From positions 1 through 58,172 of the forward strand of contig JAKVJJ010000009.1 in the NCBI GenBank assembly GCA_022487055.1: a stretch of DNA of 58,172 nucleotides, given 5' to 3'. Below, in pieces: positions 45,127 through 53,149 of the stretch. Under the pieces are notes generated by a model. That model was given only the letters and a program-made list of their open reading frames with translations. It was not told the DNA's origin and did not search any database. The position numbers and the translations under genes were made by a program. The DNA is from Oscillospiraceae bacterium (lineage in GTDB: Bacteria > Bacillota > Clostridia > Oscillospirales > Acutalibacteraceae). The stretch's first letter is position 1. Each line of letters begins with the position of its first letter.

Positions 45127-45753
45127 ATGAATGCAACAGCAGCAGTCGGCACAAAAGTGAAGGAACTTCGTGTGAAGAAGAAAATGACATTAAAGCAGTT
45201 AAGTGAAGCATCTGGACTCTCCATTGGATTCCTTTCACAATTTGAACGAGGGCTTTCGTCTATTGCGTTGGATTCGCTGGACAAGCTGGCGGATGTGCTG
45301 GAAGTGCCTTTGGCTGTTTTCTTTGAGGGTAGTAGCGAATGCTTCGATGACCCCGTGATGCGCACAGCCGAAATAAAACCGAGTGTGGTTTCCACACAGG
45401 TGCTGCAGCATCTCCTGATAAAATCAGATACTGATTTTGCCATGTTTCCACGCGTGCTGGTGCTGATGCCATTTACAGAGCAAATTGAAACTGCGGATAT
45501 ATTACACACGGGTGAGGAATTTATTTTCGTGCTGGAGGGAATGGTGACATTTTTGCTGGATAAAAATAAATATGTGTTGTACCCTGGTGACAGTATACAT
45601 ATTCATTCCAATCAGCAGCATAACTGGATGAACACGACCGCACATTTGGTACGAATGCTGATGGTGAATACGCCAAACCCGCTGGGCCGTGTCAGCGTGC
45701 CTGAAGCAGAGGAAACTGAAAGCTCCGTCAGCAATCAGGACTCTGCCAGATGA
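45127..45753 (+). CDS. XRE-cupin transcriptional regulator (PuuR-like)
   Basis: 208 residues from the ATG at 45127 (GGGAGG ten bases upstream; a TTG six bases earlier is an alternative). An XRE helix-turn-helix (about 6-65, VKELRVKKKMTLKQLSEASG, LSIGFLSQFERG) is followed by a C-terminal cupin (about 120-190, TGEEFIFVLEGMVTFLL, YPGDSIHIHSNQQHNW). This architecture is typical of regulators of polyamine and amino-acid use such as PuuR. Because it follows potABCD it may control polyamine uptake, which is inference. Its 3' end overlaps the convergent tatD gene by 19 bases. Confidence 0.88.
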   Translation: MNATAAVGTKVKELRVKKKMTLKQLSEASGLSIGFLSQFERGLSSIALDSLDKLADVLEVPLAVFFEGSSECFDDPVMRTAEIKPSVVSTQVLQHLLIKSDTDFAMFPRVLVLMPFTEQIETADILHTGEEFIFVLEGMVTFLLDKNKYVLYPGDSIHIHSNQQHNWMNTTAHLVRMLMVNTPNPLGRVSVPEAEETESSVSNQDSAR

Positions 45754-46529
45754 ATATGGAACAGCCGCTGGGCATTTTGGTAGCCAGCGTCAAGTACTTC
45801 TTGCGCAGAAATCCCGCGGGCTGAAGCGATGACCTCCGCAGAATAAGGAATCATGGTGGAGTCACAGCGTTGCCCCCGGCATGGAACGGGTGCCATATAG
45901 GGACAGTCCGTTTCATTCAGTAAGCGGTCAAGCGGCACAGCAGCGGCAACACGCACCGGCATCTTTGCATTTTTAAAGGTGACTGCCCCTCCCAAACCGA
46001 TGTACATACCGAGTTTCAGCACTTCCCGCATCATTTCCACACTGCCGGAAAAACAGTGAACGACACCGCGCGGATGATATTCCTGCAGCAGGCGGAGGGT
46101 GTCGGCGTGTGCTTCTCGGTCATGAACGATAACCGGCAGGTCATAGCGGCGTGCCAATTCCAGTTGTGCGGCAAAAGCAGCCTGCTGTGTTTCCCGCGGC
46201 GGATTTTCGTCTGTGTGATAATCCAGACCGATTTCCCCAATGGCAGCAATTTTATTTTCTTCTTTGTGCTGCAGCATTGTTTCCAGTTCCGGCATCCAGT
46301 CTGCTGTGGAACCGCCGATTTCTTCCGGATGAATTCCAACGGCAGCATGAATATAAGAATACTGTTTTGCCAGTGCTACAGCTTTCCTGCATCCATCTAA
46401 ACTGGCACCGCAGTCAATCAGGTGACAGACCCCCTTGTGCGGCAGTTCCGCTAAGAGAGTGGTGCGGTCTGCGTCAAACGCTTCATCATCATAGTGTGCA
46501 TGGCTGTCAAAAATATGTGTGTAGAGCAT
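45735..46529 (-). CDS. tatD: TatD family metal-dependent hydrolase
   Basis: 264 residues. FDSHAHYDDEAF carries the first metal-binding HxH, AVGIHPEEI and IGEIGLDYH the conserved Glu/Asp, LPVIVHDREAH and VVHCFSG the later His residues, and LLNETDCPYM the last Asp. TatD enzymes are Mg-dependent 3'-5' DNases or RNases involved in DNA repair and RNA turnover. It follows metG on the same strand, a frequent bacterial order, although a terminator lies between them. AAAGGAG is 11 bases before the ATG. Confidence 0.93.
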   Translation of the reverse strand: MLYTHIFDSHAHYDDEAFDADRTTLLAELPHKGVCHLIDCGASLDGCRKAVALAKQYSYIHAAVGIHPEEIGGSTADWMPELETMLQHKEENKIAAIGEIGLDYHTDENPPRETQQAAFAAQLELARRYDLPVIVHDREAHADTLRLLQEYHPRGVVHCFSGSVEMMREVLKLGMYIGLGGAVTFKNAKMPVRVAAAVPLDRLLNETDCPYMAPVPCRGQRCDSTMIPYSAEVIASARGISAQEVLDAGYQNAQRLFHIHLAES

Positions 46530-46548
46530 AGAAGGGCAACTCCTTTGT

Positions 46549-46592
46549 AAAACAGGGATGCTGAGTTTATTTTCAGCATCCCTGTTTTTGTA
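46549..46592. terminator. terminator between metG and tatD
   Basis: AAAACAGGGATGCTGA and TCAGCATCCCTGTTTT form a perfect 16-bp hairpin with a short T-rich loop and T-runs on both strands. On the minus strand it ends metG transcription before tatD, so tatD probably needs read-through or its own promoter. Confidence 0.88.
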
Positions 46593-46610
46593 ATATTCTA
46601 ATAAAATGTA

Positions 46611-48563
46611 TCAGCGAATCTTGCTGCCGGCCGGAACACCATCGAGGAATACGACTTTCACATCATCTTCTCCGGCATCCGCTGCCAGAATCATACCCTG
46701 ACTTTCCACACCGCAGAGCTTTGCGGGTTTGAGGTTGGCAACGAGCACAATCGTTTTGCCAATTAAATCTTCCGGCTTATACCACTGAGAGATACCGCTG
46801 CAGACAGTGCGTGGTTCTCCGGTGCCGTCATCCAGTGTGAGCTTCAGGAGCTTCTTCGCACGCTTAATCTTTTCACAGTCCATGATTTTTGCCGCGCGCA
46901 ACTCTACTTTCGCAAAATCCTCAATGCCAATTTGTGAAACACCAGCAAGTTCCTCTTTTACCTTGCTTTCCGGTTCTTTCTGGGTGGCAGGGTTTGGAAT
47001 CAACTGATTGAGTTCTTCAATTTCCTTATCAACATCAATGCGCGGGAACAGAGAGTCCCCTTTGCTGACTTTGCATCCAGCCGGGAAATGGCCAAAGTTG
47101 GCAATACGCTCATAAGTGCAGTCCACGGCGGAAAGGCCAAGCTGCGCCTGTATCTTGGGAGCAGTGCTGGGCATGAATGGTGTGAGCAAAACAGACACCA
47201 TACGCAGTGCTTCACACAGATGGTCCATCACGGCAGCAAGGCGGGCTTTTTTCGTTTCGTCCTTGCCAAGTGCCCATGGCGCGGTTTCATCTACATATTT
47301 ATTGGCACGGGCAATAAACTGCCAGATATATTCCAGTGCTTTGCTGAACTGATAGGAGTCGATTGCTTTGTCACATTTGCTCCGCAGAGCATTGCCCATT
47401 GCTTCCAATTCAGCATCCGGCGCGGCAGTTTCCTGTTCCTGCGGAATGATGCCACCGAAGTATTTCTGTACCATTGCGGTTGTGCGGGAAAGCAGATTGC
47501 CAAGGTCATTTGCAAGGTCAGAGTTAATACGGTTAATGAGTGCTTCATTGGTGAAAAGTCCATCACTGCCGAAAGGAATCTCTCGCAGCAGGAAATAGCG
47601 GATCGCATCCACACCATAGCGTTCACAAAGAATATACGGGTCAACCACGTTGCCTTTGGATTTACTCATTTTGGTGCCGTCACCAAACAGCAGCCAACCG
47701 TGACCATAGACTTGTTTCGGCAGCGGCAGTCCCAGTGCCATTAGGATAGCCGGCCAGATGATGGTGTGAAAGCGCACGATTTCTTTGCCGACAAATTGAA
47801 CGTCAGCCGGCCAGTATTTGTGAAGGTCGCTTTCATCGTCACTGCCATAGCCGAGTGCAGTAATGTAGTTCGGCAGCGCGTCCAGCCAGACATAGACAGT
47901 GTGTTTGGGGTCAAAATCGACCGGCACGCCCCAGTGGACACTTGTGCGGGAAACACACAAATCCTGCAGTCCCTGATTAATGAAGGCAATCATTTCGTTT
48001 TTGCGGCTTTCCGGCTGAATGAAATCCGGGTGGTCTTGATAGAGCTTCAGCAGCCGGTCCGCATAATTGGAGAGCTTGAAGAAATACGCTTCTTCGGATT
48101 CCCACTTCACTTCACGGCCGCAGTCCGGGCACTTGCCGTCTTTGAGCTGAGTTTCTGTCCAGAAAGACTCGCAGTCAGTGCAGTACCAGCCCTCATATTT
48201 TCCTTTGTAAATCTCGCCTTTATCATAAAGCTGACGGAATATTTTCTGTATGCCGCGCACATGGTAATCATCCGTGGTACGGATAAAACGGTCATTGGAA
48301 ATATTCAGCAGCTTCCACAAATCCTGAAAAACCTTTGTGGTGCCGTTCACATATTCTTTTGGAGTAATGCCGGCTGCGGCAGCTTTTTGCTCAATTTTCT
48401 GGCCATGTTCGTCTGTGCCGGTCAGGAACATGACATCATAGCCCTGCATTCGCTTGTAGCGGGCAATCGCGTCGCTGGCCACTGTGCAGTAGCTGTGACC
48501 GATGTGCGGTTTCCCGGAAGGGTAGTAAATAGGCGTTGTGATGTAAAAAGTCTTTTTCTCCAT
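46611..48563 (-). CDS. metG: methionyl-tRNA synthetase
   Basis: 650 residues from the ATG at 48563 (GGAGG upstream; the longer frame is the leader). The class-I motif HIGH is in KPHIGHSY and KMSKS in GTKMSKSKGN. A zinc knuckle CTDCESFWTETQ...CPDCG is present, and the C-terminal 110 residues form the EMAPII-like tRNA-binding domain (KVELRAAKIMDCEKI, VLVANLKPAKLCG). It charges tRNA-Met, including the initiator. No T-box is visible in the short leader. Confidence 0.97.
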   Translation of the reverse strand: MEKKTFYITTPIYYPSGKPHIGHSYCTVASDAIARYKRMQGYDVMFLTGTDEHGQKIEQKAAAAGITPKEYVNGTTKVFQDLWKLLNISNDRFIRTTDDYHVRGIQKIFRQLYDKGEIYKGKYEGWYCTDCESFWTETQLKDGKCPDCGREVKWESEEAYFFKLSNYADRLLKLYQDHPDFIQPESRKNEMIAFINQGLQDLCVSRTSVHWGVPVDFDPKHTVYVWLDALPNYITALGYGSDDESDLHKYWPADVQFVGKEIVRFHTIIWPAILMALGLPLPKQVYGHGWLLFGDGTKMSKSKGNVVDPYILCERYGVDAIRYFLLREIPFGSDGLFTNEALINRINSDLANDLGNLLSRTTAMVQKYFGGIIPQEQETAAPDAELEAMGNALRSKCDKAIDSYQFSKALEYIWQFIARANKYVDETAPWALGKDETKKARLAAVMDHLCEALRMVSVLLTPFMPSTAPKIQAQLGLSAVDCTYERIANFGHFPAGCKVSKGDSLFPRIDVDKEIEELNQLIPNPATQKEPESKVKEELAGVSQIGIEDFAKVELRAAKIMDCEKIKRAKKLLKLTLDDGTGEPRTVCSGISQWYKPEDLIGKTIVLVANLKPAKLCGVESQGMILAADAGEDDVKVVFLDGVPAGSKIR

Positions 48564-48602
48564 GTTTCTGGCCTCCGCTTTATTTGAACAGATTATTTTC
48601 TT

Positions 48603-48631
48603 ATTATACACGATAACTGCGGGAATTACAA
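48603..48631 (-). promoter_or_regulatory. metG promoter
   Basis: On the minus strand TTGTAA (48631-48626) and TATAAT (48608-48603) are 17 bp apart, about 40 bases before the start codon. Confidence 0.75.
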
Positions 48632-48649
48632 TTTTATCTGACGGATAAA

Positions 48650-48678
48650 AAAATGCACGGAAAATTCCGTGCATAATT
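48650..48678 (-). terminator. terminator of the GNAT gene
   Basis: ATGCACGGAA and TTCCGTGCAT form a 10-bp stem, followed on the minus strand by seven T. Confidence 0.85.
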
Positions 48679-48694
48679 GCAACAGCATTGCTTC

Positions 48695-49099
48695 TTATAA
48701 TTTTTTAATAAAAATTATTTCCAGTGGCTCATTTGGCAGTAGCAGCGAACCGGCATCCTGATATTCCCGCTTTCTGTAAAAGAATTGTGCGGTTTCGCTG
48801 GCAAGTGTTGAGGTCATGAGCAGACTGTAACCGGAAGTTTGCATTTCGGTTTCCCAGCGTGCAACAAGCTGACTGCCTACACCCTTGTTTCGGTAAGTTT
48901 CTAATACAAAGAGCATATTCATGAATGGCGTATTGTCCCAAAACAAGTTAAATCGGAGCCATCCGGCAAAGACTCCGTTTATTTCCGCAAGGAGAACCCT
49001 TTTTTGCCGGATTGCAGACAGCAGCTCTGTCTTTGCAATATGTTTGTCTAAATTGCTGATTTGGCTGATGTCCTCTGGCTTGGCATAACGTGTGCTCAT
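48695..49099 (-). CDS. GNAT family N-acetyltransferase
   Basis: 134 residues from the ATG at 49099 (AAAGGA upstream; the ATG at 49114 overlaps that signal). The acetyl-CoA-binding motif A is seen as MLFVLETYRNKGVGSQLVAR (R-x-x-G-x-G), with the preceding strand VFAGWLRFNLFWD and the final motif B TAQFFYRKREYQDAG. The substrate cannot be deduced. It lies 87 bases after the LCP gene and may share its transcript; a terminator ends it. Confidence 0.88.
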   Translation of the reverse strand: MSTRYAKPEDISQISNLDKHIAKTELLSAIRQKRVLLAEINGVFAGWLRFNLFWDNTPFMNMLFVLETYRNKGVGSQLVARWETEMQTSGYSLLMTSTLASETAQFFYRKREYQDAGSLLLPNEPLEIIFIKKL

Positions 49100-49186
49100 G
49101 GCACTTCCTTTCATGCGCTCTCTGTTTTCCAACGCAGTTGCTGGCACAACCAAGTACCATATCGATTCCAGCTAGAAGTTTCCGTT

Positions 49187-50476
49187 TCAGCTGTGCGAAC
49201 TGTCTTCAAAGAGAAACTGGCGAAGCAGCGTGCAGTTTTTCTCCATGTCAGCAACTTCCACCCAGCCGACTCCGTCCAAATCCTTGCCGTCGAAGGTACC
49301 GTCCTGTGGAATCTGCTGTGTTTTCTGCTTGAAGAATACAACTGGCATATTCAGCATACAAATGGCAGAAAGTTTGGCAGCCGGAATGTTTGTCCAAATC
49401 ATCGGCATGATTTTTTTGAGAATACTGTTCAGTTTGACCGGCCCGACGGTTGCCATCTTCTTAATGAGCTGTCCAATGACTTCCCGTTGCCGTTGAGCAC
49501 GTCCATAGTCATTGCCGTAATTGCGGATGCGGGTGTAATAAAGTGCCTGTACTCCCTTTAGTGTGCGCTTGCCGGGGGTGAAATGGGTGCCGAGGTTTGC
49601 ATTGAATTCTTTGCACAGACCTTCGTTCAGGGTGACATCAATGCCGCCGAATTCATTGAGAATCGTTGCAAAGGTATCAAAATTGACCGCCATGTACTGG
49701 TCAATCTTAATGCGGTAGTTATTTTCCAGCGTCTGCATGGCCATGGCAGGGCCGCCGAAAGCAAATGCAGCATTCAGTTTCTGCCTGCCGTGATTCGGAA
49801 TTTCCACATAAGTGTCGCGCAGGAAGGAAGTCATTTTCAGCTTCATGTGCTGGCGGTCAATGGAAAAGAGAATCATGGTATCGCTGCGATGGGTGTTGTC
49901 GGGGTCTTGGTCAATGCCAAGCAGCAGAATGTTGGTTATCCACGGACTGGATTTGATGCTCCAAGTGGGTGCGTGCTCTGGTGTGCGGGCATAGGTACTC
50001 TGGTCAACTTTATTGTGTGTCCGGTCCATTGCTGAAAAAATGGCGGTTATCCATGCAAACAGGGCAATGAGGAGGGCAAGAAGAACGCATAGGATATTTC
50101 GCAGAGCATGGTGCTTTTTGCGGCGTACACCGGAGCCACCCCGGCCGCCATACACGGGGGAAGGCTGCACTGCACGTTGACGGGATACAGGGGTTGCGCG
50201 GTCGTCAAAGTCAAAACCGTCATGATAGCGGACCTGCGCTTCTTGTGTATGGCGGGAGGGCGGAGCAACCCGGCGCTGATGAGCTGCGGCAGTCTGCCTT
50301 GCGTTTGCTGTCCGCCTGCGGTTGCTGTAGGAGGAGATGTCCACCATGGGGTCGGACTGCTGGGGTCTGCGCCCAGCGTTGGAGTTGGAGTAGACGTCCC
50401 TTGGGTTATTGTTATAAGAGCCGTACGGCGGTGTTCTGCCACGGCGTGGCTGATGATTTTGCGGAGTGGATGGCAT
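49187..50476 (-). CDS. LytR-CpsA-Psr (LCP) family cell-wall ligase
   Basis: 429 residues. The N-terminal 120 residues are cytoplasmic, disordered and rich in Arg/Asn/Ser/Pro (PQNHQPRRGRTPPYGS), then one membrane helix (about 125-147). The extracellular LCP domain carries the pyrophosphate-lipid-binding Asp/Arg residues in LLGIDQD, HRSDTMILFSID and FLRDTYVEIP, plus KLNAAFAFGG and YTRIRN.YGNDYGRAQRQREV. LCP enzymes attach wall teichoic acid or other glycopolymers to peptidoglycan. AGAGGG precedes the ATG. The long disordered tail is longer than usual. Confidence 0.93.
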   Translation of the reverse strand: MPSTPQNHQPRRGRTPPYGSYNNNPRDVYSNSNAGRRPQQSDPMVDISSYSNRRRTANARQTAAAHQRRVAPPSRHTQEAQVRYHDGFDFDDRATPVSRQRAVQPSPVYGGRGGSGVRRKKHHALRNILCVLLALLIALFAWITAIFSAMDRTHNKVDQSTYARTPEHAPTWSIKSSPWITNILLLGIDQDPDNTHRSDTMILFSIDRQHMKLKMTSFLRDTYVEIPNHGRQKLNAAFAFGGPAMAMQTLENNYRIKIDQYMAVNFDTFATILNEFGGIDVTLNEGLCKEFNANLGTHFTPGKRTLKGVQALYYTRIRNYGNDYGRAQRQREVIGQLIKKMATVGPVKLNSILKKIMPMIWTNIPAAKLSAICMLNMPVVFFKQKTQQIPQDGTFDGKDLDGVGWVEVADMEKNCTLLRQFLFEDSSHS

Positions 50477-50590
50477 ATGGCTTTTCCCTCTGTTTCTCCA
50501 GAATTCATAGATTACAAACCTATTTTAACGAGCACGCAGTTGCCTGTCAAGTTATGTAAACTTTCTGTAACCTAAAGCAAACCGAGTTAG

Positions 50591-50622
50591 TTGACATTTT
50601 GCGGGGAAAACACTAATATAAT
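50591..50622 (+). promoter_or_regulatory. promoter of the 32-aa gene
   Basis: TTGACA (50591) with TAATAT 17 bp later (50614) or TATAAT 20 bp later (50617). It is about 60 bases before the start codon. Confidence 0.65.
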
Positions 50623-50680
50623 TATGATAATTCTATGGAAATGTAAAATATGGTTGCGAAAGAATAGAAAGGACCGGCTT

Positions 50681-50779
50681 ATGACAGAAAAGAAGCGGAA
50701 ACTAATCATTCGTGTGGTGGCTGCTGCGTGTGCCATCCTGATTGCGGGCAGTGCACTGGTGACAGTCTTTTTCATGTGA
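50681..50779 (+). CDS. 32-residue membrane peptide
   Basis: The ATG at 50681 has AAAGGA about eight bases upstream, and a consensus promoter lies at 50591. The peptide begins MTEKKRKLIIRVVAAACAIL and continues with a hydrophobic stretch to the end (VTVFFM): a basic start plus one helix. It is probably inserted in the membrane with the N-terminus inside. I do not recognise a named family. It is divergent from the LCP gene. Confidence 0.6.
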   Translation: MTEKKRKLIIRVVAAACAILIAGSALVTVFFM

Positions 50780-50896
50780 TAGATTGTATTGTAAAACAGA
50801 AGTGCGCTGCCATAACGCAGGTACAAGGAAGCTTACCATGCAGTTTTCACCTTGTAAATTGGAGTTGGAAGAACAACATTTCGCAAAAGGAGCAGG

Positions 50897-50971
50897 ATGA
50901 GCTATCACCATCTTACCACATTTGAGAAAGAACATACCCTTAAACTCCGGATAGAACTGATCCATCCATGA
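50897..50971 (+). pseudogene. IS30-type transposase N-terminal remnant
   Basis: AAAGGAGCAGG is followed by an ATG and MSYHHLTTFEKEH, then a divergent tail to a stop after 24 codons. MSYHHLTTFE is the typical opening of IS30-family transposases, whose full length is more than 300 residues. Only the start survives; no inverted repeats or rest of the element are visible, and a terminator follows directly. The match is from memory of the family, so it needs a database check. Confidence 0.5.
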
Positions 50972-50972
50972 A

Positions 50973-51013
50973 AAAAGGCACATCCGCTTTATGAGCAGAT
51001 GTGCCTTTTTGTA
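50973..51013. terminator. bidirectional terminator
   Basis: AAAAAGGCACATC and GATGTGCCTTTTT pair perfectly around a 13-base loop. It ends the NlpC/P60 gene on the minus strand and closes the IS remnant on the plus strand. Confidence 0.88.
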
Positions 51014-51023
51014 TGTAAAAATA

Positions 51024-52277
51024 TTACAGTCTGCCATATCCGTAAAAATGCTGCAGATTATAAGAAGATTCTGTGGAAGCTTCAGAAACGCCGCCGTCTT
51101 CTGCATCAATCATCATATTGCTGCCGATGTAAATGCCAACGTGCGTCACAGTTTCACCGCAGTCATAAGTACCGCTGAAGAAAATCAAATCACCCGGACG
51201 GCGGTCAGAAACAGACACCGATGAACATTCATTACACAGGCCCTGTGCGGTTGCCCGTGGAATGCCGAATGCCCAACATACCAAACCGGAGCAGTCGAAT
51301 GCGTCCGGTCCTGCAGCACCCATCACATAAGGCTTGCCGAGTGCGGATTCCGCTTTCCCAATGACACTGGAAAAAGAACTGGGCGAATTGGAATTCGAAT
51401 TGGAGTCGGAATTGGAATTGGAATCGGAAGAAGAATTGCTGTCGTTGTTGTTAGACGCGGGCGTGGAAGCCTCCGATTGCTGAGAGTCCGACTGACTGCT
51501 TTGGCTGCTGCTCGGAGCAGACTTTTTCACCTGTTGCTGAGACCAACTGCTGATAGCGGCGGAGAGCTTTGCCGTCTGTGCATCCAGTGTGGAATTCTTA
51601 TTTTCAAGGTCAATTTCCTGCTGGCCAATTTCCTGCAGAAACTGATTTGTTTCTGATAAAGTATCCGTTAACTGCTGCTGTTTGGAGCTGACGGTTGTTT
51701 TGAGTGACTCAACTTCCTGCCGCTTCTGCTGAATCGCTGTCTTTTTCTGCTGCACAATCGTTTTTTCTGATTTCAATCGGTCAATCAGGTCTGTATCGTG
51801 TTGGGTGACCATGGTGACAGCTTCACTTTTGTCTGCAAGGTCAAGCAGATTATTGGAAGAAAGCAGGATCTGAAGGTTGCTGGCCTCACCGCCCATATAC
51901 AGGGCACGCAGGCGCTGCTTCAATTTTACATTGTCTGCATTAATCTGTTTTTGTGTTTTTGCAATGGCATCCTCTGCTTTTTGTGCTTGCAAATCCAAGT
52001 CTGTAATCTGGTTATTGTAGTTATTGACCTGTTCTTCAATCGTTGAAATTTGTGACTGAAGAGCAGAGGCATAGGCGGTTTTCTGGTCTTTATTTTGACG
52101 AAGGGAAGCAAGCGAATTGTTGTTTGCTTGTTGCTGACTTGCCAACTCAGATTGCTTGCTTTGCATGGTATTCATGTCGTCTGCTGCATATACCGGACAT
52201 ATTGCTGTTGTGGCAGCAACGGAAAAGGCTAAAGTGACTGTTAAAATGCGTTTTACTGCAATTTTACTTATTTTCAA
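51024..52277 (-). CDS. secreted NlpC/P60 peptidoglycan hydrolase with coiled coil (PcsB-like)
   Basis: 417 residues starting at TTG with GGGAGG upstream. A signal peptide (cleavage near VYAADD) is followed by a long coiled coil (about 35-250, rich in Gln, Lys and Leu), a low-complexity Ser/Asn/Asp linker (about 255-300), and an NlpC/P60 domain with the catalytic Cys in DCSGLV and His in THVGIYIG. The plan is that of PcsB and CwlO-type hydrolases, which cut peptide cross-bridges during growth and are activated by FtsEX. A WalR-type box overlaps its promoter, in line with control by the WalRK cell-wall system. Confidence 0.92.
   Translation of the reverse strand: MKISKIAVKRILTVTLAFSVAATTAICPVYAADDMNTMQSKQSELASQQQANNNSLASLRQNKDQKTAYASALQSQISTIEEQVNNYNNQITDLDLQAQKAEDAIAKTQKQINADNVKLKQRLRALYMGGEASNLQILLSSNNLLDLADKSEAVTMVTQHDTDLIDRLKSEKTIVQQKKTAIQQKRQEVESLKTTVSSKQQQLTDTLSETNQFLQEIGQQEIDLENKNSTLDAQTAKLSAAISSWSQQQVKKSAPSSSQSSQSDSQQSEASTPASNNNDSNSSSDSNSNSDSNSNSNSPSSFSSVIGKAESALGKPYVMGAAGPDAFDCSGLVCWAFGIPRATAQGLCNECSSVSVSDRRPGDLIFFSGTYDCGETVTHVGIYIGSNMMIDAEDGGVSEASTESSYNLQHFYGYGRL
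51380..51440. repeat. hexanucleotide-like coding repeat
   Basis: A series of GAATTG/GAATTC/GAGTCG/GAATCG units, on the minus strand encoding alternating Ser-Asn and Ser-Asp. It lies in the linker of the NlpC/P60 protein and may vary in length by slippage. Confidence 0.7.
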
Positions 52278-52369
52278 ATTATATCCTCCCTTTGATTGTC
52301 AAATGGATATTCTTGTTTTTTATACATCTGCATCATCAGAAAAAAGCGATCGTGCTTGGACATATTTGT

Positions 52370-52413
52370 GTTACATCTTTGTAACATTATAGCATGTTTC
52401 ACAGGTTTGTCAA
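52370..52413 (-). promoter_or_regulatory. NlpC/P60 gene promoter with WalR-type box
   Basis: On the minus strand TTGACA (52413-52408), a 16-bp spacer and TATAAT (52391-52386) are followed at once by TGTTAC-AAAGA-TGTAAC, which fits TGTWAH-N5-TGTWAH of WalR (YycF). The box begins at the last base of the -10 element. Its position downstream of the -10 suggests repression or fine control rather than classic activation. Confidence 0.6.
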
Positions 52414-52501
52414 ATTAAAAGCAGTATTTTTTTGTAAAGAACGAAGTTTTTTCAGAAAGCGGCTCTAACTCTGCCTTTTTGGGCAAAACGGCCTTTTATG
52501 C

Positions 52502-52530
52502 TTGACTCTCATGAAACTCTGCGCTATAAT
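52502..52530 (+). promoter_or_regulatory. tRNA-Thr promoter
   Basis: TTGACT (52502) and TATAAT (52525) are 17 bp apart, 24 bases before the tRNA. Confidence 0.85.
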
Positions 52531-52553
52531 ATTTGAGTCCTAAATTTCAATTT

Positions 52554-52629
52554 GCTATTGTGGCTCAGTTGGTAGAGCAGCTGATTCGTAATCAGCAGGT
52601 CGCCGGTTCGAGTCCGGCCAATAGCTCCA
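52554..52629 (+). tRNA. tRNA-Thr (anticodon CGT)
   Basis: The acceptor stem GCTATTG/CAATAGC, D stem GCTC/GAGC, anticodon stem GCTGA/TCAGC with loop TTCGTAA, variable AGGTC and T stem GCCGG/CCGGC with TTCGAGT are all present. The anticodon is CGT, reading ACG. CCA is encoded at 52627-52629. A strong promoter lies just upstream. It marks the left side of the accessory island. Confidence 0.97.
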
Positions 52630-52631
52630 CA

Positions 52632-52741
52632 CAAGTGATGATAATGGAGGTGCTTTCCTCCGTTATCATAAACGAATGTGTTTAACAAGAGAATTAAGCA
52701 TATTCGTTTATGATAACTTTTTATTGTGCTGGTGACACAAT
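52632..52741 (+). repeat. nested inverted repeats downstream of the tRNA
   Basis: TGATAATGGAGG pairs with CCTCCGTTATCA; the last overlaps TTATCATAAACGAAT (52663-52677), which pairs perfectly (15 bp) with ATTCGTTTATGATAA (52702-52716) before CTTTTTATT. ATTGTG/CACAAT (52723/52736) follows, and TTATCATAAAC recurs at 52748. The second hairpin could end tRNA transcription; the first two are mutually exclusive. Confidence 0.7.
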
Positions 52742-52759
52742 AGCAAATTATCATAAACT

Positions 52760-53075
52760 TTGAAGTCTTGTATACGAGCATGGCGAATGCTTGTCCATTG
52801 CCGGGGTGTAAACACACCGGACAGTCCTTTCAGGGCGCACACAATGCGGTGATGCGTTCAATGTGCAAGTATCATTGTTCCTTTCGGAATTGTTGCCGCT
52901 GACAGCCAATGTCAGTTGGTGGGATTTGTGGCTCGCTTCAATACAGGTCATGGCCACCCACAGGCTTTGCGCTTTCACTGCCGTGTCCTCACGGTACACG
53001 TTGACGTTTGCGCGCCGGACAGGAATTAAGATACACAAGACTTTTGGGTTTTCAAGGTTCAAGGTTCAAGATCAA
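52760..53075. other. gene-free block with short hairpins, origin unknown
   Basis: No convincing gene: the longest frame (minus strand, 103 codons) has no ribosome site. The sequence is richer in GC than its flanks and contains small perfect stems such as TTCC-TTTC-GGAA, TGACA/TGTCA and CCGTG-TCCT-CACGG. It ends in a tandem GGTTCAAGGTTCAAG. It could be a decayed repeat or a structured RNA; nothing assigns it. Confidence 0.35.
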
Positions 53076-53149
53076 TGTACAGCTTGGTTTAAAGTAAAAA
53101 AAGAAACGGCTTCCATTCTCCTGCGCAAAAAGGTTAGAATGAAAGTCGC

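Noticed and set aside
48564-48640. T-box leader for metG
   Set aside because: The leader is only about 40 bases long and lacks the T-box consensus.
52554-52629. tRNA-Thr as attachment site of the island
   Set aside because: I could not find a second copy of the tRNA 3' end within the window, and the integrase sits 4.5 kb away next to its own palindromes. It remains possible if the other end lies outside.
52524-52817. Minus-strand frame of 97 codons across the tRNA
   Set aside because: It contains the well-known false translation antisense to a tRNA (GRTRTGDLLITNQ). The tRNA fold explains the sequence.
52751-53062. 103-codon minus-strand frame in the gene-free block
   Set aside because: No ribosome site, odd composition, and it overlaps hairpin-rich DNA. 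It was treated as non-coding.
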